Both the position numbers and the translations under genes were made by a program. Below, one piece after another: positions 41,803 through 50,298 of a stretch of 64,000 nucleotides of DNA. The DNA is taken from the NCBI GenBank assembly GCA_035707105.1, contig DASSUI010000013.1:1-64000 (forward strand), read 5' to 3'. The notes beneath the pieces were generated by a model. That model was not told where the DNA came from, searched no databases, and saw nothing but the letters and a program-made list of their open reading frames with translations. The stretch's first letter is position 1. The number at the start of each line of letters is the position of its first letter. This DNA comes from JACDAN01 sp035707105. Its GTDB lineage: Bacteria > Actinomycetota > Thermoleophilia > Gaiellales > Gaiellaceae.

Positions 41803-41994
41803 ATGGACAAGACGCAGACACTCGAAGCGGGGCTCGTCGGCTGGCGTGAGCGCCTCGCCCGGAAGCTCGAGAAGCCGGTCAGCAAGCGGACGCCGCTGAC
41901 GGCCAACCAGGTTCGCGCGGTTCTCGGAGCGCTCTTCTTCGTCAAGTCGGCGATCTACGTCGCGCGCTCGGTCAGACGGGCGGTCAAGCGCTGA
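41803..41994 (+). CDS. Small basic protein of unknown function
   Basis: A 63-residue, strongly basic protein with one amphipathic/hydrophobic segment (AVLGALFFVKSAIYVARSV) that could lie on or in the membrane. It starts nine bases after nadE and its stop overlaps the start of the next gene by one base, so it is probably translated within the nadE transcript. I do not recognise it. Confidence 0.65.
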   Translation: MDKTQTLEAGLVGWRERLARKLEKPVSKRTPLTANQVRAVLGALFFVKSAIYVARSVRRAVKR

Positions 41995-42386
41995 TGGCCG
42001 ACCCGTACACGCACAAGAACCTCCTCGAGGTCGAGGACTCCGCCGCGAAGTCCGGGATGGGCGAAGCGCAGGAGTCGCGGTTCTCGGCCGAGGATCTCAA
42101 CGCCGAGCAGTCGGGATTCAGCCTCCACCGGATCAAGCCGCGACAGCGCCAGCCGTTCGGGCACCGCCACGACGATGTGGAAGAGGTCTACATCGTGATC
42201 GCCGGCTCCGGCCGGGCGAAGCTCGACGACGAGATCGTGGAGCTGAGTCTTCTCGACGCGATCCGGGTCTCGCCGGGCGTGATGCGCTCCTGGGAGGCGG
42301 GCGACGAGGGCTTGGACATCCTCGCGTTCAGTCCTCGGCGGACCGACGACCGCGGCGAGATCGTCCCCGACTGGTGGACCGACTGA
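41994..42386 (+). CDS. Cupin-domain protein
   Basis: A 130-residue single-domain cupin. Motif 1 is HRHDDVEEVYIVIAGSGRAK with the metal-binding histidines and glutamate, and motif 2 lies near ALRVSPGVMRSWEAG-type sequence (IRVSPGVMRSWEAGDEGLDI), which lacks the last histidine. The substrate is unknown. Its ATG shares a base with the stop of the small basic gene upstream. Divergent in use from the two larger cupin-TPR proteins at 8451-9800. Confidence 0.85.
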   Translation: MADPYTHKNLLEVEDSAAKSGMGEAQESRFSAEDLNAEQSGFSLHRIKPRQRQPFGHRHDDVEEVYIVIAGSGRAKLDDEIVELSLLDAIRVSPGVMRSWEAGDEGLDILAFSPRRTDDRGEIVPDWWTD

Positions 42387-42415
42387 GCCCACGCGGGGCG
42401 CAAGCGCCCGAGCTA

Positions 42416-42430
42416 GTAACACTGTGTTAC
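42416..42430. repeat. Perfect 15-base palindrome between convergent genes
   Basis: GTAACAC-T-GTGTTAC covers the stop codon of the TDG-type glycosylase gene. The one-base loop makes an RNA hairpin unlikely, so a protein-binding site or chance are the alternatives. Confidence 0.35.
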
Positions 42431-42942
42431 CTGGATCTCCCGGCGAGCTCGCGAAACCAGCGGAGCCGCTCCTCGTACGGGACCGCCGCGTTGGCCGGCG
42501 AGGTCGACGGGAGCACGAACAGCCTCGTCTCGCCGAGCCGCCGCTCCTGCACGCCGAGCTCGGCGCGCTCGTTGAACGCGCCCCGGTACGCCTCCTTGCC
42601 GACGAACGCGATCCAGGCGGGCTCGAGCTCGCGCGCGATCCGCTCCAGCCGCTCGGCCGACCCGGCGAAGTCCGCCCGCCTGAGGTCGCCGGAGCCGGAC
42701 GTCGTCCGATAGGCGGCGTTCGTCAGCCCGAGGCCGAGCGCCGGCAGCTCATGCTGCTCCGACGGCTCGTGCAGCCGCGGCGTGAACCCCGCCTCGTGGA
42801 GCAGCCGCCAGAAGTCGTTCCGGGGATTCGCAAAGTGCGCCCCGGCCTGGGCGGACCGGCGCCCGGGGTTGATCCCGCAGAAGACGACCTGGAGGCCGGA
42901 CGCTAGAACGTCCGGAACGGCGCTCTCGGCGACGGCGTCCAT
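42427..42942 (-). CDS. Mismatch-specific uracil-DNA glycosylase, TDG/Mug family
   Basis: A 171-residue glycosylase starting at ATG 42942. The catalytic motif is VVFCGINPGRRSAQAGAHFA (GINPG with the asparagine that positions water) and the C-terminal motif VLPSTSPANA. It excises uracil or thymine from G mismatches and related lesions. Length fits bacterial Mug. Together with the AlkA-type enzyme at 12760 it is the second base-excision enzyme in the window. A longer start is open but the extra residues look non-coding. Confidence 0.9.
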   Translation of the reverse strand: MDAVAESAVPDVLASGLQVVFCGINPGRRSAQAGAHFANPRNDFWRLLHEAGFTPRLHEPSEQHELPALGLGLTNAAYRTTSGSGDLRRADFAGSAERLERIARELEPAWIAFVGKEAYRGAFNERAELGVQERRLGETRLFVLPSTSPANAAVPYEERLRWFRELAGRSR

Positions 42943-43087
42943 CTCGTGATCGTACGGCTGCGCGGCTTCGCGCTCACGCCCGCCCAGCCGTCCTCGAAGA
43001 GGCGGCGCGGCGCACCTGCTCGCGAGGATCAACGCTGCCTATAGGGTCGGCGACCAAGACCGCTACTCGCCACCGAAAGGAGTCGCC

Positions 43088-43357
43088 ATGCCGAAGGTTG
43101 TCATCACCCACGCCGTCCAGGACATCGATCGCTGGCTGCAAGGCAAGGCGGAACGCGCCGCGGCCATCGAGTCCGGAACCGGCAGCAACGTAATCGACTG
43201 CGTCGCGCAGGACGGAAGTAACAACATCGCTATCTGCGCCGACGTTGCCGACATCGATGCGATGACGTCGATGCTGGCCGCGCCGCCCGCTGAGGTCGTG
43301 GCGCGGATGGAAGCGCACGGCGTCGTCCAACCCCTGACGGTGTACATCGAGTCGTAG
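43088..43357 (+). CDS. Conserved small protein of unknown function
   Basis: An 89-residue protein with a good ribosome site (GAAAGGAGT) before the ATG. Strands and helices alternate (PKVVITHAVQDIDRWLQGKA ... NIAICADVADIDAMTSMLAA), suggesting a compact ferredoxin-like alpha/beta fold as in Dabb/YciI-type proteins. I cannot assign a function. It stands alone on its strand. Confidence 0.75.
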   Translation: MPKVVITHAVQDIDRWLQGKAERAAAIESGTGSNVIDCVAQDGSNNIAICADVADIDAMTSMLAAPPAEVVARMEAHGVVQPLTVYIES

Positions 43358-43452
43358 CCCTGTCCCTACTCGGTTGCGGTCAGCTCGGGAGGTAAAGAGG
43401 ACTACTCCTCAAGACCACCCGCAGCCCCGGACCGAGGACATTGGGGACCGCG

Positions 43453-43647
43453 CTAGGCGGCTTCGAGCTCGACTTCCGGCTCGCGCCCGTCGAGACGGAC
43501 TTCGAAGAAGCGCCGGATGTCTTCGCCACTGAGCGTCGTTTCATAGCGCGACCGGCGGGGCGCCAGCTCGATCACCTGCACGGCCTCCTCATGGAACCCG
43601 TAGCACCTCGCGTAGCACTCGGCTTCGTTCAACGCGCGCAAACGCAC
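43453..43647 (-). CDS. Small conserved protein divergent from OsmC
   Basis: A 64-residue protein starting at GTG 43647 (VRLRALNEAECYARCYGFHE). A longer frame exists upstream but covers the OsmC gene and is the shadow of it. The sequence is plausible as a folded alpha/beta protein with two cysteines in the first helix. It is divergent from OsmC with only 28 bases between starts; an AT-rich TTTACG-like sequence there suggests a leaderless start. Function unknown. Confidence 0.6.
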   Translation of the reverse strand: MRLRALNEAECYARCYGFHEEAVQVIELAPRRSRYETTLSGEDIRRFFEVRLDGREPEVELEAA

Positions 43648-43675
43648 GATCTGACCGTAAATTGCCCACCGGACG

Positions 43676-44083
43676 GTGGAACTCCGGGCGAAGCACTTCG
43701 AGTACTGGATCTCCCTCGACGAGAGCGGGAACCTCTCGGCGGACGGGGATCCGGTCACAACCGAGGGCGAGGCAGGCGCCGAGCACCTCCTCCTCGCCGC
43801 GCTCGCCCGCTGCTCCATCTCGAGCCTCGAGCACTTCGCGCGCCAGAAGGACGTCGAGGTGACCGCGTCGGCCTACGCGGCCGGAACGGTGACCCGCCGT
43901 GAGGAAGAGGACCGGTACGGCTTCGTCGACATCGAGTGCAAGCTCGACGTGCAGTTGGACGGCGACCTCCCCGACGACGAGCTCCGGAAGCTGCTCCAGA
44001 GCGCCGAGTGGGGGTGCTTCATCGGCGCCTCCGTCAAGCCGGCACCGAGGTACGCCTGGCGCGTGAACGGGCGCGACCTGTGA
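43676..44083 (+). CDS. OsmC-family protein
   Basis: A 135-residue OsmC/Ohr-like protein. The segments GEAGAEHLLLAALARCSISSLEHFA and VDIECKLDVQLDGDL match the OsmC core with its conserved cysteine (ARCSISS). The second conserved cysteine is in EWGCFIGASV. OsmC proteins reduce organic hydroperoxides with these two thiols. GTG at 43676 follows a TAAATT -10-like sequence by 12 bases. Its stop overlaps a 36-codon gene by four bases. Confidence 0.88.
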   Translation: MELRAKHFEYWISLDESGNLSADGDPVTTEGEAGAEHLLLAALARCSISSLEHFARQKDVEVTASAYAAGTVTRREEEDRYGFVDIECKLDVQLDGDLPDDELRKLLQSAEWGCFIGASVKPAPRYAWRVNGRDL

Positions 44084-44190
44084 AGTGGATCCTGGCACTC
44101 GGCCTCGCGGTGATGGTCGCGACGATCGTCTACGCGTGGTACCGCGGCGGCGAGAGCGCCGCGGCCGCCGTGCTCGCCGCATGCGCATAG
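44080..44190 (+). CDS. 36-residue single-pass membrane micro-protein
   Basis: A short gene between OsmC and the class V aminotransferase. It starts at GTG 44080 within the OsmC stop (GTGA) and its last codons overlap the next gene start (44181) by ten bases. The product is one transmembrane helix (WILALGLAVMVATIVYAWY) followed by a short alanine-rich tail ending in cysteine. Its position, locked by overlaps on both sides, is the main argument that it is translated. Confidence 0.55.
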   Translation: MKWILALGLAVMVATIVYAWYRGGESAAAAVLAACA

Positions 44191-45305
44191 CGCTCGACGT
44201 CGAGGCCGTTCGCGCGCGGTTCACGGCGCTCCAGCGCCCCTACGCATTCCTCGACGGGCCGGCCGGGACGCAGGTCCCTGACGAGGTGATCGACGCGATC
44301 GCGACGTACCTGCGGGAGTCGAACGCGAACCTCGGCGGGCAGTTCGAGACCAGCCGTCGCAGCGGCGAGCTCGTCGACACCGCGCACGAAACGGCCGCTC
44401 GGTTCCTCCATTGCGCCCCCGACGAGGCGATCTTCGGGCCGAGCATGACGAACCTCAACTTCATGCTCACGCGCACCGTCGGCCGGGAGCTCCACGAGGG
44501 CGACGAGATCGTGGTCACCCGCCTCGACCACGACGCGAACGTCTCACCGTGGCTCGAGCTCGCCCGCGACCTCGACCTCATCGTGCGCCTCGCCGACTAC
44601 GACCTCTCCGACGTCGAGGAGCAGCTGACCGACAGGACGCGCGTCGTCGCCTTCCCGTGGGCCTCCAACGCGCTGGGCACGCTCGTGGACGCCGCCCGCA
44701 TCTCCGCCCTTGCGCACGACGCCGGCGCCCTCGTGTGGATCGACGCGGTCCACTACGCGCCGCACGGGCCGATCGACGTCGCCGAGATCGGCGCGGACGT
44801 GCTCCTCTGCTCGCCGTACAAGTTCTACGGCCCACATCTGGGCCTCGCATACGTGCGCCGTGAGCTGCTGGACCGCTGGCGACCCTACAAGGTTCGGCCC
44901 GCGCCGGGCTATGAGACAGGCACGGCGCAGCATGAGCTCCTCGCCGGCTTCGTCGCGGCAGTCGGCTACCTGGAGTCGATCGGCTGGGACGCGATCATGG
45001 CGCACGAGCACGACCTCGGAGAGCGATTCCTCGCCGGGCTCCCCGACCGCGCGACGCTCTACGGCAGCCCGACCATGGCGGGGCGGGTGCCGACATTCGC
45101 CTTCACCGTCGAGGTGTTAACGCCCACCGAAGTCGCGCGGGCGCTCGGAGACCGCGGCATCTTCGTCTGGGACGGGGACTACTACGCCGTCGAGGTGATG
45201 AAGGCGCTCGGCCTTGCGGACGGCGCGGTTCGCGCCGGCTTCGTCCACTACAACACGGCCGAGGAGGTCGACCGCCTGCTCGCCGAGCTGGCGCGGCTCC
45301 CCTAA
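44181..45305 (+). CDS. Class V aminotransferase (cysteine desulfurase-like)
   Basis: A 374-residue fold-type I PLP enzyme of the SufS/NifS superfamily. The PLP lysine is K214 in CSPYKFYGPHLG and the aspartate/histidine of the cofactor site are in VWIDAVHYAPHGP. The catalytic-cysteine loop of true cysteine desulfurases is not evident, so it more likely belongs to the cysteine-desulfurase-like (VC1184) group of unknown reaction. ATG at 44181 overlaps the micro-protein gene. Confidence 0.88.
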   Translation: MRIALDVEAVRARFTALQRPYAFLDGPAGTQVPDEVIDAIATYLRESNANLGGQFETSRRSGELVDTAHETAARFLHCAPDEAIFGPSMTNLNFMLTRTVGRELHEGDEIVVTRLDHDANVSPWLELARDLDLIVRLADYDLSDVEEQLTDRTRVVAFPWASNALGTLVDAARISALAHDAGALVWIDAVHYAPHGPIDVAEIGADVLLCSPYKFYGPHLGLAYVRRELLDRWRPYKVRPAPGYETGTAQHELLAGFVAAVGYLESIGWDAIMAHEHDLGERFLAGLPDRATLYGSPTMAGRVPTFAFTVEVLTPTEVARALGDRGIFVWDGDYYAVEVMKALGLADGAVRAGFVHYNTAEEVDRLLAELARLP

Positions 45306-45396
45306 CACCTCGGACTTCCCCGACAGGTGCATCAGGGCCGCCGCGGATGTGCCCCCACAACCCGTCTGCGAACGTCACACGGGAAGGAGGTGTGCC

Positions 45397-45675
45397 ATGG
45401 CAACAATCCCGCACGAGCCGTCCCGGGTCGTTCAGGAGAGGCCGAGCTGGTCCGTCCAGCTGCTCGTCCCCGAGATGTGGACGACGCTGGCGATCGTCGT
45501 GATCTGGCTGTCGGTGCTCTTCGCGGCCATCTACGGCCCGAACCTCGACACCACCAGCGCCGGCGGGGACCACACGACGCTTCCATCGGCGATCCCGCTC
45601 GCGCTGTTCGCGTTCCTCGCCACGTGGGTCGTCGCGCGGTACGGCTACGGCCGCAGCCGGAACCGGACGGGCTGA
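45397..45675 (+). CDS. Small membrane protein, two transmembrane helices
   Basis: A 92-residue protein with a strong ribosome site (GGAAGGAGG) before ATG 45397. Two hydrophobic segments (MWTTLAIVVIWLSVLFAAIY and LPSAIPLALFAFLATWVVAR) are separated by a loop of about 20 residues. The N-terminal 25 residues would be cytoplasmic. I do not recognise it. It converges with the MscS gene. Confidence 0.75.
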   Translation: MATIPHEPSRVVQERPSWSVQLLVPEMWTTLAIVVIWLSVLFAAIYGPNLDTTSAGGDHTTLPSAIPLALFAFLATWVVARYGYGRSRNRTG

Positions 45676-45684
45676 GCGGCGCCG

Positions 45685-46629
45685 CTAGGACGCTCGCCTG
45701 AGCGCCGGCGTCCAGTCGGTGCTGCGCCGCGTCGCGGCCGAGGCGCGGGCGAAGCTGCGAACGGCCGACTCGTCCACGGCGAGGGTGACAGGGCCGTGCG
45801 CGATTAGCCCCTCCTCCGCGCGCTCCCGAAGCAGGTCCGCGAAGAACCCGTCCACGAGCCACTCGCGGCCCGGGGCGACGGACGCGCGGACGCTGATCCT
45901 GATCAGCCGCTCGGAGAGCTCGTCGACCTGGTCTATGCGCGGGCGACGGACGAACGTCGTCGGCCCCTCGGGGAGGATCGACGCGACGGAATCGACCATC
46001 TCGACGCCCTTGTCCCGGTCGGTCACGAAGACCTCCAGCACGAGCTGCTTCGCGCCGCTGGGCAGGACCCGGACGGACGGGATCTGCGAGTTGTGGATGT
46101 GGATCACCTCGCCGTCGAGCGTGCGCAGCCGCGTGTGGCGGAGCGAGACGTCCTCGACGACGCCCTGGAGCTCGTGCATCGGGATCTGGATCGTGTCGCC
46201 GACCGAGTACCACCGCTCGAGGAACATCGCGAGGCCCGCGATGATGTCCGTCAGCACGCGCTGGATCGAGAAGCCGATCAGGATGAAGAGGAACGAGGCG
46301 CCGGCGAGCGCGGTCAGCCGGTCGACGCCGCCGAAGAGCTGCCCGGCGGAGAGCACCGCGGCCGCCGCGAAGCCGAAGTAGGCGATCGCCGCGCGGATGA
46401 TCGAGACGCTCGTCTCCCGCCGCTTCAGCGCAGTCATCCGTCCGGTCTGCTCGAGGTCGGTCGACGCCTGGCGCCGGTCGTGCCAGATGAGCAGCTTCCA
46501 GGCCAGGAATCCGGCGACACGCGCGAGCAGCGCGGCCGCCCCGAACAGTGCCAGGATGAGCACGACCCTCCCCCACGGCGGGTAGAGCGGCGTGTTGTCG
46601 TTCAGCAGGTTGATGATCGGGTCCAGCAT
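45685..46629 (-). CDS. MscS-family mechanosensitive channel
   Basis: A 314-residue small-conductance mechanosensitive channel protein. After two or three hydrophobic segments comes the pore-lining helix (GASFLFILIGFSIQRVLTDI) and the beta domain entry FLERWYSVGDTIQI followed by GVVEDVSLRHTRLRTLDGEV, the most conserved MscS region. The C-terminal alpha/beta domain is truncated relative to E. coli MscS-like proteins with long tails. ATG at 46629 or the GTG two codons earlier can start it; a longer TTG start is unlikely. Confidence 0.9.
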   Translation of the reverse strand: MLDPIINLLNDNTPLYPPWGRVVLILALFGAAALLARVAGFLAWKLLIWHDRRQASTDLEQTGRMTALKRRETSVSIIRAAIAYFGFAAAAVLSAGQLFGGVDRLTALAGASFLFILIGFSIQRVLTDIIAGLAMFLERWYSVGDTIQIPMHELQGVVEDVSLRHTRLRTLDGEVIHIHNSQIPSVRVLPSGAKQLVLEVFVTDRDKGVEMVDSVASILPEGPTTFVRRPRIDQVDELSERLIRISVRASVAPGREWLVDGFFADLLRERAEEGLIAHGPVTLAVDESAVRSFARASAATRRSTDWTPALRRAS

Positions 46630-46706
46630 CGCCACAGGCAAGCTATCGACGACCCCCCGCCTGACGTGAACGTTTTCAAACAATTCTTACGAGGGCTCGC
46701 CGCGCC

Positions 46707-47672
46707 GTGAAAATCCTCGTCCTCGGCGGGACGAAGTTCCTCGGACGGGCGACCGTCGAGGCCGCCCTGAACCGGGGCCACGACGTCACGCTCTTCAACC
46801 GCGGCACGACGAACGCCGAGCTCTTCCCGGGGGTCGAGAAGCTGCGCGGGGACCGCACAGGCGACCTCTCCACGCTCGCCGGACGCCACTGGGACGCCGT
46901 CGTCGATCCGTCGGGCTACGTCCCACACGTCGTGCGGCGCTCCGCCGAGGCGCTCGACGGGTCGGTCGGCCGCTATCTCTTCGTCTCGAGCATCTCCGTC
47001 TACGCGGACCTCAGCGCGGGCCCGAGCGAAGACTCGCCCCGCGCGGACCTCGGGGACATGCCGGTGGACGAACTGCTCTCCGCCTACGAGAACTACGGGC
47101 CGCTGAAGGCTCTCTGCGAGGACGCTGCCTGGGACGTCTTCGGCGACGGCGCAACGGTGGTCCGGCCAGGCCTGATCGTCGGCCCGCACGACCCGACGGG
47201 CCGGTTCACGTACTGGCCGCACCGGGTGGCGCGCGGCGGCCGGTTCGTCGTCCCCGCGCCGCCGGAGGGCCGGGTGCAGTTCGTCGACGTCCGCGATCTC
47301 GGCCGGTGGCTCGTCGAGCTCCTCGAGCGCGACGAGTCAGGCGCGTACAACGCGACGCGTCCGGGAGTGTCCTGGCGTGAGCTCGTCGAGGCGGCGATCG
47401 CCGGGACGGAGAGCGACGCGGAGCCGGTGTGGATCGACGGCGCGACGCTCGCCGCCGAGGGCATCGGCGAGTGGATGGAGCTGCCGATGTGGCTCCACGA
47501 TCCGGAGTGGGTCGGCATGAACGACGCCGACGTCTCGCGGGCCCTGGCTGCCGGTCTAGCGTTCCGCCCGCTCGAGGAGACGATCCGTGGTGCGCTCGAG
47601 GAGGCCGAGATGACGGACGACGCCGGGATGAAGCCCGAGCGCGAGCGGGCGCTGCTCGAGGCGCACGGCTGA
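46707..47672 (+). CDS. NAD-dependent epimerase/dehydratase family protein
   Basis: A 321-residue extended SDR. The dinucleotide motif is KILVLGGTKFLGRATVEAAL at the N-terminus, typical of the plant-CSP41/RmlD-like subgroup. YxxxK-like residues are found in SAYENYGPLKALCEDA (tyrosine and lysine). GTG at 46707 and an AT-rich region directly upstream suggest a short leader. The sugar substrate is unknown. Its stop overlaps the following gene by a base. Confidence 0.88.
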   Translation: MKILVLGGTKFLGRATVEAALNRGHDVTLFNRGTTNAELFPGVEKLRGDRTGDLSTLAGRHWDAVVDPSGYVPHVVRRSAEALDGSVGRYLFVSSISVYADLSAGPSEDSPRADLGDMPVDELLSAYENYGPLKALCEDAAWDVFGDGATVVRPGLIVGPHDPTGRFTYWPHRVARGGRFVVPAPPEGRVQFVDVRDLGRWLVELLERDESGAYNATRPGVSWRELVEAAIAGTESDAEPVWIDGATLAAEGIGEWMELPMWLHDPEWVGMNDADVSRALAAGLAFRPLEETIRGALEEAEMTDDAGMKPERERALLEAHG

Positions 47673-48976
47673 TGCGCTTCGTCCTCGCGGTTGCAGCGAT
47701 CGTGCTGGCCCTTCCGGCCCCGGCCTCGGCGCAGGGGGAGCTCCTTCGCGAAGCGGCGGACAGCCTCCACGACGACCCCGTCTACCGCCACCCCGACACC
47801 GACCTGATCACGGAGGAGGACGAAGCGAGCCTCGAGCGCGAGATCGCCGTCGGCGCGCGCGGCCCCCTCTTCATCGCCGTCCTCCCGGAGGAGGCACGCG
47901 CCGAGGCAGGCGGCACCAGCGCGGACGTGGCCCTGGAGCTCGGCCGCCTCGTCGGAACGAACGGCGTCTACGCGGTCATCGTCGGGAACGAGTTCCGGGC
48001 CGTGAGCACCGACCTCGGGGAAGGCGTGGCCGGCCGGCTCGCGACCCAGGCGTTTCGCGAGCGCGTCGCCGACGGGCCGGCGGCGGTGCTCTCGGACTTC
48101 GTCCGCCGGGTCGGGGAGGAGCGGGAGCGCCGCCCCTCCCCGGGCATCGGGCCGATCGACCGCCCGAGCGGATCGGGCGACGACGGCGTGGGTCCCGGCT
48201 TCTGGATCGTCGGGCTCGTCGTCGGCGCGCTCGCGTTCCTCGGCTTCGGCTACGCGCGCCGCCGCCGCGAGGCACGGGAGCTCGCGGACGTCAAGGAGGC
48301 CTCGCGCGAGGATCTCGTCGCGCTCGCCGACGACGTCGTCGGCCTCGACGAGCAGGTGGAGGCGCCGGACGTCGATCCCCGGGCGAAGGAGGCCTATGTC
48401 CGCGCGATGGAGTCGTACCAGCGCGCCGACGACTCCTTCGACCGCGCGAGGTCGCCGCGCGACATCGCCCGCGTCACCTCCTCGCTCGCCGACGCCCGCT
48501 ACGAGATGGAGGGCGCGAAGGCCCTGCTCGCCGGCCGTGAGCCGCCCGCGCCGCGACCGCCCTGCTTCTTCGACGCGCGCCACGGGCCGTCCGTCCGGGA
48601 CGTGAACTGGCTCTCGCCGTACGGCGGCGTCGTCCAGGTGCCCGCGTGCGAGGCCGACGCCCAGCGGGTCGAGGCGGGCGAGGAGCCGGAGGCACGGCAG
48701 GTTCCGGTCGGCGGGACGAGACGGCCGTTCTGGGACGCGCCCGCGTACTACGGCCCCTGGGCCGGCGGCTTCTACGGCGGCGTGCTGCCGGCGTTCCTCC
48801 TCGGCTCGTTCATCGGCGGAAGCGCGTTCGGCGGGATCGACCACGCGGGCGCGGCGACGTACGACACCGGCGACGGGTGGAACGGCGATTTCGGCGGCGG
48901 CGACTTCGGCGGCGGCGGGGACTTCGGCGGGGATCTCGGCGGCGGCGGGGACTTCGGAGGCGGCGGCGATTTCTAG
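47672..48976 (+). CDS. Membrane protein with TPM-like N-terminal domain and glycine-rich tail
   Basis: A 434-residue protein: signal peptide (FVLAVAAIVLALPAPASA), an extracytoplasmic domain to about 165 whose segments GPLFIAVLPEEARAEAGGTS resemble TPM/PF04536 domains, a transmembrane helix (FWIVGLVVGALAFLGFGYA), a charged helical region (180-275), a cysteine-containing segment and a tail rich in FGGG repeats ending GGGGDF. TPM proteins are usually involved in envelope stress or protein repair. ATG 47672 overlaps the epimerase stop (TGATG). A DUF3052 remnant follows. Confidence 0.8.
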   Translation: MRFVLAVAAIVLALPAPASAQGELLREAADSLHDDPVYRHPDTDLITEEDEASLEREIAVGARGPLFIAVLPEEARAEAGGTSADVALELGRLVGTNGVYAVIVGNEFRAVSTDLGEGVAGRLATQAFRERVADGPAAVLSDFVRRVGEERERRPSPGIGPIDRPSGSGDDGVGPGFWIVGLVVGALAFLGFGYARRRREARELADVKEASREDLVALADDVVGLDEQVEAPDVDPRAKEAYVRAMESYQRADDSFDRARSPRDIARVTSSLADARYEMEGAKALLAGREPPAPRPPCFFDARHGPSVRDVNWLSPYGGVVQVPACEADAQRVEAGEEPEARQVPVGGTRRPFWDAPAYYGPWAGGFYGGVLPAFLLGSFIGGSAFGGIDHAGAATYDTGDGWNGDFGGGDFGGGGDFGGDLGGGGDFGGGGDF

Positions 48977-48983
48977 GGAAAGG

Positions 48984-49298
48984 GACTATTCGGCGACGCC
49001 CCTCTCGACCAAGCTCGGCGCGAAGCCGGGGGCCGACGTCGTCGTCTACTTCACGACGACGCGCGCGGAGCTCGAGCGCAGGTTCGCCGCGCTCAAACGC
49101 ACCCTGAACCCGGCCGACGGCCTCTGGATCGCCTGGCCGAAGAAGGCGGCGAAGCTCGAGACCGACCTCGACTTCGACACCGTGCAGCGGCTCGGGCTCG
49201 ACGCCGGCCTCGTGGACAACAAGAGCGCCGCGATCGACGACCGCTGGCAGGCCGTCCGCTTCGTCTACCGGGTGGAGGACCGGCCCGCCGAGCCGTAG
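48984..49298 (+). pseudogene. Shortened DUF3052-family gene without a usable start
   Basis: The frame ending at 49298 encodes YSATPLSTKLGAKPGADVVV, then FTTTRAELERRFAALKRTLN and LWIAWPKKAAKLETDLDFDT, which are the N-terminal and C-terminal halves of DUF3052 proteins. About 28 residues that normally lie between KLGxKPG and the DxxxxFVTxRAEL segment are missing, by an in-frame deletion. No ATG, GTG or TTG occurs in frame before a GTG at 49182, which is too late; an ATT at 48969 is the only upstream alternative. The C-terminus overlaps the convergent LysR gene by 34 bases. I call it a decayed gene, but non-standard initiation is possible. Confidence 0.6.
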
Positions 49299-50170
49299 GT
49301 CTCGCGCAGGAGCTCGAGGAACCGGGCCGCCGGCGGCGTCAACGGGACGTCGCGGGCATGGAGCACGGAGATCGTCCTCGACAGCCGCCAGCGGGGGACG
49401 TCGAGGACGACGAGTCGCCCGGCCTCGAGCTCCAGCTCGACGGCGAGGCGGCTGATGGCCGCGATCCCGGCGCCGCTCGCCGCCGCGACCTTGACCGCCT
49501 CCCACGAGGAGAACTCGAGCGTCGGCACCGCGTGGAGGCCGAGCTCCCAACGCGCCGTCTCGACGCCCGCCCGGGTCGCCGAGCCCTCCTCACGGGAGAG
49601 CCAGGTCAGGCCCTCGAGCTCCCGAGGGCGAAGCCGCCGGACGCCCAGCGCGGGCGGCCCGACGAGCACCACCTCGTCCTCGACGAGCGGCTCGCTCTCG
49701 AGCTCGGGCGGGACGGTGAGACCGCCGACGAGCGCCAGCTCGACTTCGTGGGCGCGCACACGCTCCATCGCGCCGAGCGAGGTCGTCACGTCGAGCTCGA
49801 GCTCGATCCCCGGATGGCGGTCGCGGAAGCGGGAGACGAGCCGCGGGAGCAGATAGGTCCCCGGCACGCCGGAGGCGGCGAGTGAGAGCGTGCCGGTTCC
49901 GGCGTCGACGTCGGCGGTGAGGGCACGCCGCGCGTTCACGAGGAGCGCTTCCGCCCGGAGTACGTACTCGGCAAGGACCTCCCCGGCCGGGGTGAGCGTC
50001 GCCCCCCCACGGCCGCGGGCCACGAGCTGGGTGCCGACGTCGGCCTCCAGGGCCGCGAGATGCTTGGAGACCGCCGGCTGGCTCACGTAGAGCTCCTCTG
50101 CCGCGCGCGAGAGCGACCCGCGGCGCGCGATCGCCGCGAACGCCCGGAGCCGGGCCTCGAGCTGCATCAC
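49265..50170 (-). CDS. LysR-family transcriptional regulator
   Basis: A 301-residue LysR-type regulator. The HTH is at about 5-65 (AFAAIARRGSLSRAAEELYV, SQPAVSKHLAALEADVGTQL) and the effector domain follows from about 90 (TLSLAASGVPGTYLLPRLVS). The last 12 residues overlap the end of the DUF3052 remnant. A TATAAC -10-like sequence lies about eight bases before GTG 50170, so the mRNA is probably leaderless; ATG 50167 is equally possible. It is divergent from the YVTN-propeller gene. Confidence 0.93.
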   Translation of the reverse strand: MMQLEARLRAFAAIARRGSLSRAAEELYVSQPAVSKHLAALEADVGTQLVARGRGGATLTPAGEVLAEYVLRAEALLVNARRALTADVDAGTGTLSLAASGVPGTYLLPRLVSRFRDRHPGIELELDVTTSLGAMERVRAHEVELALVGGLTVPPELESEPLVEDEVVLVGPPALGVRRLRPRELEGLTWLSREEGSATRAGVETARWELGLHAVPTLEFSSWEAVKVAAASGAGIAAISRLAVELELEAGRLVVLDVPRWRLSRTISVLHARDVPLTPPAARFLELLRETYGSAGRSSTR

Positions 50171-50298
50171 CCGAAGTTATACAAGGCCTACCGAACATGT
50201 ATTTGAGTTGAACCGCGACGCGACGTACCGTGCGGTCGAGCTCGACGGGCGGCGATTCGACCGGAGCCGCCGAGAGCGCTACCGCAGGAGGTCCTACC

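Noticed and set aside
42416..42430. 15-base palindrome as a transcription terminator
   Set aside because: A one-base loop cannot fold as an RNA hairpin and no T-run follows; listed only as a repeat.
48880..48976. Glycine-rich coding repeat as a CRISPR-like or tandem DNA array
   Set aside because: The repeats are codon-level FGGG units at the end of a membrane protein, of uneven length and without spacers.
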